Shown here piece by piece: positions 14,167 through 19,335 of a DNA stretch of 19,335 nt. The notes under the pieces are model-generated. The model did not search any database. It saw only the letters and a program-made list of their open reading frames with translations, and was not told where the DNA came from. Location of the stretch: NCBI GenBank assembly GCA_023257055.1, contig JALRDG010000049.1:1-19335 (forward strand). Direction: 5' to 3'. This DNA is from Candidatus Saccharimonadia bacterium. Lineage in GTDB: Bacteria > Patescibacteriota > Saccharimonadia > Saccharimonadales > Saccharimonadaceae. Numbering within the stretch: position 1 is the stretch's first letter; each line of letters begins with the position of its first letter. Made by a program: the position numbers and the translations under genes.

Positions 14167-14670
14167 CTACGATTCAGTCGATTTGTTCTTGGCGGAAAGG
14201 TAGTCGATTTCCTTGATGATATCAAGGAGCGCCTGGGCGCGGCGAGCTTCGTCTTCAATTGAGCGGGCCGCTTCGTGAGCAGGACCAATAAGGTTTTCGT
14301 CATCTGTAGAGCGAATAAGCAGAAGGTAGGTGTCGAATTTTTCTTCTGGTGATACTTCCAGTTTGTCGACAAGTGGGCGAAGCTCACTTAAGGCTTCCTT
14401 CTTTATGCTGTCGAGGTCACCGCTGTCGCCGCTCGTTGGAGCAGCATCGAGAGTCGGTGATGTCAGTGCTGTCAGGTCAGGTAGCTCTGGCTCTGCTACT
14501 TTCTCTTCGCTTGCTTCAGGAGCTTGTGGAACGGCTATCTCTGGCATAGCAGGAGTTTCGAACGCAGTTGGTTCGCCAGCTTCATCTGCCTGCTGTGTAA
14601 CACCGGCAAGTACTTTTGCCAGTTCTTGATCATCACTGATCGGTTGTTGACTGCTTGGTTGAATATTCAT
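14167..14670 (-). CDS. hypothetical acidic protein with disordered N-terminal half
   Basis: I do not recognise a family. The 167-residue protein has an N-terminal part (about 1-85) rich in Ala, Pro, Glu, Gln, Ser and Thr that is probably disordered. The compact, helical C-terminal part (about 86-160) includes LDSIKKEALSELRPLVDKL, PEEKFDTYLLLIRSTDD and ARRAQALLDIIKEIDYLSA. No signal or membrane segment is present, so it is probably cytoplasmic, perhaps a partner-binding helical bundle with a flexible arm. ATG 14670 has AGAGG 5 nt upstream; a GTG two codons earlier is also possible. It is divergent from the isomerase gene. Confidence 0.75.
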   Translation of the reverse strand: MNIQPSSQQPISDDQELAKVLAGVTQQADEAGEPTAFETPAMPEIAVPQAPEASEEKVAEPELPDLTALTSPTLDAAPTSGDSGDLDSIKKEALSELRPLVDKLEVSPEEKFDTYLLLIRSTDDENLIGPAHEAARSIEDEARRAQALLDIIKEIDYLSAKNKSTES

Positions 14671-14764
14671 GCCCACCTCTGATTTTATTCTACTTATGCT
14701 TCTTTATAAAATACTGTATCATAGTAGGAGTACAACTCGCAAGAATCTTTCATGGGGAGGGGAA

Positions 14765-15802
14765 ATGTTAGACGATCAAAATGTGCTTGATCAGCGCGAT
14801 CCAGACGGTGCGCTTACGATTGCCGCCGAGCAGTATACGCAGGCGTTCTATGATGCAAAGATCGAACAGCCGGAACATGACGGCCGTGAAATTACCCGGA
14901 TTGTCGTTGCTGGAATGGGTGGCTCGGCTCTGGCAGCGCTTTTGGCGAAGTCTTGGCTGAGAAATTGGTTAACGGTTCCATTTGAAGTGGTGCGCAGTTA
15001 TGATCTTCCGGGGTACGTTGATGCATCTACACTGGTAATTGCCAGTAGCTATTCTGGCAATACTGAAGAAACCGTTAGCGCGCTAGCACAGGCGCGTGAA
15101 AAGGGCGCACAAACTGCCGTGTTAGCGTCCGGTGGAAAGTTACTCGACGAAGCACGCGAACATAATATCAGTTACGTACAGCTGCCAAGTGGGTTCCAGC
15201 CGCGAATGGCGGTCATATATAACTTGCGAGCGTTGACGGCCGTACTGATCCATTTTGGAGTTATGGATTCGTTACCGTATGAAGCTATTGCCAATACCGG
15301 AAAAACACTACAGGAAGATACTGCTAGTTGGGGTCGTGACGTTCCAACCAGTCAGAACTATGCTAAGCAGCTAGCGTTACTCGCTGCCGGCAAGACGCCT
15401 GTAGTGTATGCGAGCAACAAACTGGCTGCCGTAGCCTATAAATGGAAAATCAGCTTTAATGAAACGTCAAAAAATGTCGCTTTTTGGAATGAATATCCGG
15501 AGTTTAACCACAACGAATTCATGGGCTGGGGTTCACACCCGATAGAAAAGCCTTTTGTTATTTTTGATCTCGTCAGCGCGTTTGATCATCCGCAAATTCA
15601 AAAGCGGTTCGAGATTAGTGATCGTCTGCTGAGTGGTATGCGACCCAAAGCGAATAGAATTAAGCTGGAAGGTATCGGGGAGCTGGACTCGATGTTGTGG
15701 GGGAGTATTCTGGCTGACTTCGTCAGCATCTACCTGGCAATCCTCAATGGAGTCAATCCTACGCCCGTGCCACTAATTGAGAAACTGAAAAAAGAGCTGT
15801 AA
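14765..15802 (+). CDS. bifunctional phosphoglucose/phosphomannose isomerase (SIS family)
   Basis: The enzyme interconverts glucose-6-P or mannose-6-P with fructose-6-P. The 345-residue protein has two SIS folds. VVAGMGGSALA (47-57) and SSYSGNTEETVSA (94-106) are the phosphosugar-binding loops. The C-terminal block NETSKNVAFWNEYPEFNHNE (232-251) is characteristic of the archaeal/bacterial PGI/PMI group and holds the expected catalytic Glu and His. ATG 14765 follows GGGGAGGGG and begins the conserved length; an in-frame extension to 14669 runs through the upstream control region. A possible -10 (TATCAT, 14717-14722) lies upstream. No other glycolytic genes are adjacent. Confidence 0.87.
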   Translation: MLDDQNVLDQRDPDGALTIAAEQYTQAFYDAKIEQPEHDGREITRIVVAGMGGSALAALLAKSWLRNWLTVPFEVVRSYDLPGYVDASTLVIASSYSGNTEETVSALAQAREKGAQTAVLASGGKLLDEAREHNISYVQLPSGFQPRMAVIYNLRALTAVLIHFGVMDSLPYEAIANTGKTLQEDTASWGRDVPTSQNYAKQLALLAAGKTPVVYASNKLAAVAYKWKISFNETSKNVAFWNEYPEFNHNEFMGWGSHPIEKPFVIFDLVSAFDHPQIQKRFEISDRLLSGMRPKANRIKLEGIGELDSMLWGSILADFVSIYLAILNGVNPTPVPLIEKLKKEL

Positions 15803-15814
15803 CAGCTCTTTTTT
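15788..15814. terminator. terminator whose loop is the stop codon of the isomerase gene
   Basis: AAAAAAGAGCTG (15788-15799) pairs perfectly with CAGCTCTTTTTT (15803-15814). The 3-nt loop is TAA at 15800-15802, the stop codon itself. Poly-T on both strands lets it also act for the converging ABC permease gene, which ends at 15832. Confidence 0.9.
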
Positions 15815-15831
15815 CTCTATCTATTGCCAAC

Positions 15832-17064
15832 TTATTGTGCGTGGCGAAGTGATTCGATTGGGTCTTTTTGGGCGGCGCGGATTGCAGGGTACATACCGAA
15901 TGTCACGCCAATAATGACAGAGATCAAGAAGGCGGTCAGAGCAATAGGCCAGCTGAAGGCAGGGAAGAACGGTAGGATGGCGCTAGCGCCAAGCGCGATG
16001 ATGTAGCCAAGGATAAAACCGGCTAGTCCGCCGCCAAGACTGATAGCTAGGGATTCAATAAGGAACTGCCAAACAATATCGTTATTGCTGGCACCAACAG
16101 CTTTTCGAATGCCAATCTCGCGGGTTCGTTCAGCTACGTTGACGAGCATAATGTTCATGATACCGACGCCGCCAACAATCAGCGAAATCCCGGCAACGAT
16201 GGCACTTGTTAAAGAGAGGCCCCGGAACAGTGCGCTCGTTGGCTCGGCAATTTCTTGCCCAGAGAGAACAGAAAAGTCATTTTCGCCTTGGTGATTTTCT
16301 TTAATAGTCTTTTTCACAGAGGCAACAACGGCCGGTAGGTGTTCTTTTGTGTCAGCCTTGAGGTTTATTTGCTGAATTTGCGCGACATTTTGCGTAAATG
16401 CTTTGCCGGATTCTAAGCTAACAAGCACTGAGCGGTCAAAATCGACGTCATTGTAATTGACCGGATTGTTGGTTCGCTTAAGGACACCAATAACGATAAA
16501 GGCTTGGTCGCGGATACGGAGCGTCTTGCCAATTGCTTGTTCGGTGCCAAACAGATCAATGGCTAGCTGCGGCCCAACGACGGCCGTATTCGCATCGCTG
16601 ACGCTATCGATGAACTGTCCGTCCCGGATTTCAATGTGGCCAATCTTGATGAGGTCGGGCGTAGTAGCGACGACGCTGTGGTTCGTGCCATCGAGTGTTT
16701 CTCCGTACGCTCGCAAACTTGTACGCAGATTCATAAGCGGTGCGACAGCGGCTAAATGCTTGGTATCTTGGATAGCAAGTAAATCGTCTTCCGTTAGGGT
16801 AGTGGTAGAATACTGGGTTTGCGTCTGACTTAGCGAGAAATTATCTTTTGCTTTATGTGCACCAGAACGGATAACGGCAATATTGCCATCGAGCTGATTA
16901 ATCTGTGAGCCAACAAGATTAACTGCTCCGTCCATCAGTGCTAAGATGGCCGTTACACTAGCAACGCCAATAGTCACGCCGAGCATCGTCAGGACGGTGC
17001 GCATTCGATTGGCAGTCAATGACTGGTAGGCGTTCGCGATATGAGTGCCGATAAGTAAACGCAT
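15832..17064 (-). CDS. MacB/FtsX-family ABC transporter permease
   Basis: The protein is 410 residues with the four-helix MacB layout: TM1 at about 24-45, an extracytoplasmic domain at about 50-280, TM2 at 283-308, TM3 at 334-364 and TM4 at 372-394. The cytoplasmic coupling segment AERTREIGIRKAVGA (311-325) and the C-terminal PAIRAAQKDPIESLR (393-407) are family hallmarks. These permeases work by mechanotransmission rather than a classic channel. No MacA-type adaptor is adjacent, and substrates may be peptides, lipids or antibiotics. Its ATG immediately follows the TAA of the ATPase gene with no bases between. AAGGAGGAA at 17071-17079, inside the end of the ATPase gene, is its Shine-Dalgarno. 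Confidence 0.92.
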   Translation of the reverse strand: MRLLIGTHIANAYQSLTANRMRTVLTMLGVTIGVASVTAILALMDGAVNLVGSQINQLDGNIAVIRSGAHKAKDNFSLSQTQTQYSTTTLTEDDLLAIQDTKHLAAVAPLMNLRTSLRAYGETLDGTNHSVVATTPDLIKIGHIEIRDGQFIDSVSDANTAVVGPQLAIDLFGTEQAIGKTLRIRDQAFIVIGVLKRTNNPVNYNDVDFDRSVLVSLESGKAFTQNVAQIQQINLKADTKEHLPAVVASVKKTIKENHQGENDFSVLSGQEIAEPTSALFRGLSLTSAIVAGISLIVGGVGIMNIMLVNVAERTREIGIRKAVGASNNDIVWQFLIESLAISLGGGLAGFILGYIIALGASAILPFFPAFSWPIALTAFLISVIIGVTFGMYPAIRAAQKDPIESLRHAQ

Positions 17065-17823
17065 TTATTTTTCCTCCTTGGCGGTATGTAGGGGGCGCTT
17101 AATCGATGAATCTTTTTTTGGTTTGCGCATGGCAGTGTCGGTAGCAATGTGTCCATCAAGCATGGTAATAACGCGGCTAGCGTAGGACGTAAGGTCTGGG
17201 TTGTGGGTCACCATGATAATTGTATTGCCGCGCTTATGGAGGTCGGAGAGTTCGCGCATAATAATATGACTGGCTTTACTGTCGAGGTTGCCAGTCGGTT
17301 CGTCTGCCAGAATAAGCGATGGCTCATTAACGAGCGCGCGGGCAATCGCGACGCGCTGCGTTTGGCCGCCAGACAGCTGCCATGGCATATAATATTCGCG
17401 CTCAGACAGGTGGAACGATTTAAGGATCTCGCTGGCTTTTTCTAATCGTTTGGTGTGTGAGACTCCTTTATACGTAAGGGGAAGGGCGACGTTTTCAATA
17501 ACGTTCAAACGGGGTACAAGATTAAAGTTCTGAAAGATAATACCAATATGCTTCGAGCGGATAATCGCGTGGCGATGACTACTAAGACGTTCGACATTCT
17601 TGCCATCAAGCAGATATTCGCCGTCGTTACTGCGGTCAAGCAGGCCAAGGATATTAAGCAGCGTTGTTTTGCCGCAGCCGCTTGGTCCCATGATTGCGAC
17701 GAACTCACCCTTTTTAATTTTAAGATCGACGCCATTAAGAGCGTAGTGCTCGCTTGCGCCGAGCCCATATCGCTTGGTCAGATTCCGGAGTTCAATTACC
17801 GGTGTGTTTTTGTTTGAAACCAT
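17065..17823 (-). CDS. ABC transporter ATP-binding protein (MacB/LolD type)
   Basis: The 252-residue ATPase has Walker A GPSGCGKTT (46-54), Q-loop IIFQNFNLVP (95-104), signature LSGGQTQRVAIARAL (150-164), Walker B LILADEPTGNLD (170-181) and the switch His207 in VTHNPD. The C-terminal 25 residues are a basic tail (MRKPKKDSSIKRP). It powers the permease encoded directly downstream. ATG 17823 is chosen because a TATAAT lies 7 nt upstream. An in-frame reading to 17892 adds 23 residues not typical of the family and would span the promoter. Confidence 0.94.
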   Translation of the reverse strand: MVSNKNTPVIELRNLTKRYGLGASEHYALNGVDLKIKKGEFVAIMGPSGCGKTTLLNILGLLDRSNDGEYLLDGKNVERLSSHRHAIIRSKHIGIIFQNFNLVPRLNVIENVALPLTYKGVSHTKRLEKASEILKSFHLSEREYYMPWQLSGGQTQRVAIARALVNEPSLILADEPTGNLDSKASHIIMRELSDLHKRGNTIIMVTHNPDLTSYASRVITMLDGHIATDTAMRKPKKDSSIKRPLHTAKEEK

Positions 17824-17830
17824 CTGCCTT

Positions 17831-17860
17831 ATTATAGATACCTTATGCGTGAAACTGCAA
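17831..17860 (-). promoter_or_regulatory. promoter of the ABC transporter pair, leaderless arrangement
   Basis: On the minus strand TTGCAG (17855-17860) is 18 nt from a perfect TATAAT (17831-17836). The ATG follows after 7 nt. An AAGG in that gap is only 3 nt from the ATG, too close for a normal Shine-Dalgarno. Confidence 0.65.
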
Positions 17861-17893
17861 CCATAAGTGGCGGTGAAATTGGCAACGGGCATG

Positions 17894-17899
17894 TATAAT
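17894..17899 (+). promoter_or_regulatory. -10 box of tRNA-Ser
   Basis: A perfect TATAAT lies 13 nt before the tRNA 5' end, giving a predicted 5' leader of about 7 nt. No good -35 hexamer is seen. It shares the 89-nt gap with the divergent ABC promoter. Confidence 0.6.
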
Positions 17900-17912
17900 A
17901 TATAAGTACTAT

Positions 17913-18002
17913 GGAGAGGTGGCCGAGTGGCTGAAGGCGCACGCTTGGAAAGCGTGTATACGGGCGACCGTATCGCAGGTTCGAATCCTGTTCTCTCCGC
18001 CA
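17913..18002 (+). tRNA. tRNA-Ser, anticodon GGA
   Basis: This 90-nt class II tRNA has acceptor GGAGAGG pairing with TCTCTCC (last pair G-U), and a D arm GCC...GGC. The anticodon arm is CACGC-TTGGAAA-GCGTG with anticodon GGA, reading UCC and UCU. The long variable arm is TACGG-GCGA-CCGTA and the T arm GCAGG-TTCGAAT-CCTGT. The discriminator is G, and CCA is encoded at 18000-18002. All conserved loop bases are present. Confidence 0.97.
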
Positions 18003-18003
18003 G

Positions 18004-18035
18004 ATAAAATAGCGTCCGCGCGGACGTTATTTTAT
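18004..18035 (+). terminator. terminator of tRNA-Ser
   Basis: ATAAAATAGCGTCC (18004-18017), loop GCGC, GGACGTTATTTTAT (18022-18035): a 14-bp stem with a single G-U pair that begins right after the CCA end and ends in a T-rich arm. Confidence 0.85.
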
Positions 18036-18137
18036 TTACTGTCCGCCACCGAAGAGCGCTAAACTGTTGTATCGTCGCGTTGTAATTATCGCGCTAGCGC
18101 CTACTAGAGGTAAAACGTGTTTTATGGCAAAAAAGGC

Positions 18138-18166
18138 TTGAAACCCACATATCTAGCGTATATAGT
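18138..18166 (+). promoter_or_regulatory. promoter of the ribonucleotide reductase gene
   Basis: TTGAAA (18138-18143) is 17 nt from TATAGT (18161-18166). The predicted start is near 18173. The first NrdR-like box fills the spacer, and the second covers the start region. Confidence 0.7.
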
Positions 18167-18191
18167 AATGGTTAGACACTACATATGTAGT
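18144..18191 (+). promoter_or_regulatory. tandem NrdR-box-like operators
   Basis: Box 1 is CCCACATATCTAGCGT (18144-18159) and box 2 is ACACTACATATGTAGT (18176-18191). Compared with the NrdR consensus ACACwAtATaTwGTGT they match at about 11 and 12 of 16 positions. Their starts are 32 bp apart with a 16-bp gap, the paired spacing known for NrdR operators. Position over the promoter of a ribonucleotide reductase gene supports repression by NrdR. Confidence 0.7.
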
Positions 18192-18330
18192 AGTTCAATA
18201 AAACAGACAGATTAGCAAGAAGATCTCGAAATGGTCACTATGAGGGTAGATTGATCATTTTTCTTGCTAGCTTCAAACCTTGGGTAGGTGTTTGTTTTAC
18301 AAAACAATAACATAATAGGGGTTTTCGTAT

Positions 18331-19335
18331 ATGAGCGAAATTCACGTGGTAAAACGCGACGGCACACGCGAACCATTTGACGCCAACAAAATCAATTTGG
18401 CGCTCGTGAAGGCAAGCGAAGGTTTGCCTGACCAGATTCAGAAGGTCGTCCAAGTGGCTACCGAATTACAATTAACATTATTTGACGGCATTACGACCGA
18501 GCAACTTGACGAAGCGGTTATTCATACGGCGCTACAAAATGTCAAAGATGACCCCGATTTTGACAAAATCGCCGCTCGCTTGCTTCTCAAGACAATCTAC
18601 AAGGGTATTCTTGGTGATTACGATTCAGCTGAAGAGCTGCAAAAGCTGCACGCGAAGAAGTTCCCGGAATATATTAAGCAGGGCGTAAAAGAAGGCCTGC
18701 TTGACGCCCGAATGAACGATGGTCGTTTCGACCTCAAAACACTCGCAAAAGCGCTGGCACCTGAGCGCGACCAATTAAGTAAATACCTTGGTGTTATTAC
18801 CAATAAAAACCGCTACGCGCTCCGTAAGCAATCTGGCGCTCCAATCGAAGTTCCACAGTTTACCCACATGCGTATTGCCATGGGTCTTAGCTTTAATGAG
18901 GCTGATCCAACTGCGGCCGCTATCGACTTTTATGACCACATGAGCCGACTTGAGTACACACCAGGCGGTAGTACTCGCGTAAACGCTGGTGGCTCATTTC
19001 CACAGCTTTCGAACTGCTTCCTGCTGGAAGTACAGGACGACATGGAATCAATTGCCAAAGGTATTCGCGACACGATGTGGATCGCAAAGGGAACTGGTGG
19101 TATTGGCATCTCTCTTAATAAGTTGCGTGCCGCTGGTTCACCAGTAAAGACGACCAACACTGAGAGTACTGGTCCAATTCCATTCATGAAGATGATCGAC
19201 ACTGCGCTGTTTGCTGTTTCTCGAAAAGGCAAGAAGGCTGGTGCTGCAGCTCTATACATGGAGAACTGGCACCTCAACTTCCCGCAGTTCCTCGACCTTA
19301 AGGCGAACTCGGGTGACCCATACCTTCGTACTCGT
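18331..19335 (+). CDS. ribonucleoside-diphosphate reductase large (alpha) subunit, 3' truncated by the window
   Basis: The enzyme reduces ribonucleotides to deoxyribonucleotides. The first 335 codons are open to the window end. An N-terminal ATP-cone (VVKRDGTREPFDANKI at 6-21, continuing to about 95) indicates dATP/ATP allosteric control. The catalytic domain follows, with TPGGSTRVNAGG, the active-site cysteine in QLSNCFLLE, GTGGIGISLNKLRA and MENWHLNFPQFLDLKANSGD. The ENWHL...FLDL pattern favours class I (NrdA/NrdE), but the C-terminal cysteines that would help settle the class lie outside. ATG 18331 follows AGGGG by 9 nt and begins directly at the ATP-cone. A beta subunit would be expected downstream. 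Confidence 0.93.
   Translation, partial: MSEIHVVKRDGTREPFDANKINLALVKASEGLPDQIQKVVQVATELQLTLFDGITTEQLDEAVIHTALQNVKDDPDFDKIAARLLLKTIYKGILGDYDSAEELQKLHAKKFPEYIKQGVKEGLLDARMNDGRFDLKTLAKALAPERDQLSKYLGVITNKNRYALRKQSGAPIEVPQFTHMRIAMGLSFNEADPTAAAIDFYDHMSRLEYTPGGSTRVNAGGSFPQLSNCFLLEVQDDMESIAKGIRDTMWIAKGTGGIGISLNKLRAAGSPVKTTNTESTGPIPFMKMIDTALFAVSRKGKKAGAAALYMENWHLNFPQFLDLKANSGDPYLRTR

Larger units (their letters stand above)
18036..18330 (+). other. nrd upstream region and leader, no gene seen
   Basis: Together with the tRNA terminator this is a gene-free stretch of about 328 nt. The part before 18138 holds only small palindromes (GCGCTAGCGC near 18092, TAAAAC/GTTTTA near 18113). From 18138 come the nrd promoter and NrdR-like boxes. 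The leader of about 158 nt contains TAGCAAGAA (18213-18221) pairing with TTCTTGCTA (18261-18269), and a small TTGTTTT/AAAACAA hairpin (18292-18307). AGGGG at 18317-18321 is the ribosome site, 9 nt before the ATG. Confidence 0.6.

Noticed and set aside
17824..17892. Upstream start of the ABC ATPase adding 23 residues
   Set aside because: The extension spans a perfect TATAAT and a -35 box and is not typical of the family.
18092..18126. Palindromes GCGCTAGCGC and TAAAAC/GTTTTA as regulator sites or origin parts
   Set aside because: They are short, isolated, and lack DnaA boxes or repeats; nothing ties them to a known regulator.
1..19335. Mobile elements, CRISPR arrays or phage genes
   Set aside because: No transposase or integrase, no terminal inverted repeats, no spaced direct repeats and no phage-like proteins were seen.

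Overview
The window looks like a chromosomal segment of a small-genome bacterium of the Candidate Phyla Radiation (Patescibacteria), most probably Candidatus Saccharibacteria (TM7). This is inferred from gene content and protein style. There are Mur ligases stripped of their N-terminal domains, tandem FemAB-type transferases, a GroEL with extra residues in its N-terminal equatorial region, compact operons with 1-nt gene overlaps, and several tentatively leaderless genes. TGA is used as a normal stop (the esterase ends in TGA), which argues against the UGA-recoding Gracilibacteria and Absconditabacteria. I see no phage, IS element, CRISPR array or rRNA.

Layout: (1) 1-1371, the 3' end of an unrecognised gene converging on tsaD (tRNA t6A synthesis), with a terminator between them. 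(2) 1478-2947, a membrane-anchored or secreted esterase with an N-terminal beta-sandwich-like module and an acidic linker. (3) 3037-9539, a six-gene operon in which the last four junctions overlap by 1 nt: MurE-like ligase, MurF-like ligase, alpha/beta hydrolase, DegT-type aminotransferase and two FemAB-family transferases. It reads as a module for building the peptidoglycan stem peptide and its cross-bridge. (4) 9675-12000, orphan genes: a phosphoribosyltransferase-like protein, a 91-residue unknown, a 147-residue protein that appears to be only domain 1 of a phosphohexomutase without its catalytic serine loop, and a small membrane protein. (5) 12043-14099, groES-groEL under a CIRCE element, implying HrcA control. 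(6) 14167-15802, an acidic unknown protein and a divergent bifunctional phosphoglucose/phosphomannose isomerase. (7) 15832-17823, a MacB-type ABC exporter pair on the minus strand. (8) 17913-18002, tRNA-Ser(GGA). (9) 18331 to the end, the first 335 codons of a ribonucleotide reductase large subunit behind a promoter that carries two NrdR-box-like palindromes 32 bp apart.

How the parts fit: the Mur/FemAB operon and the isomerase bear on cell-envelope and sugar-phosphate metabolism. tsaD, groESL, nrd and tRNA-Ser are core housekeeping. The ABC pair and the esterase face the cell surface. The most unusual items are the peptidoglycan operon (altered MurE specificity motif, MurF-like protein without the usual lysine, an aminotransferase and hydrolase placed before two FemAB paralogues), the stand-alone phosphohexomutase domain, the PRTase-like orphan, and the repeated placement of -10 boxes 6-7 nt before start codons at four transcription-unit heads.
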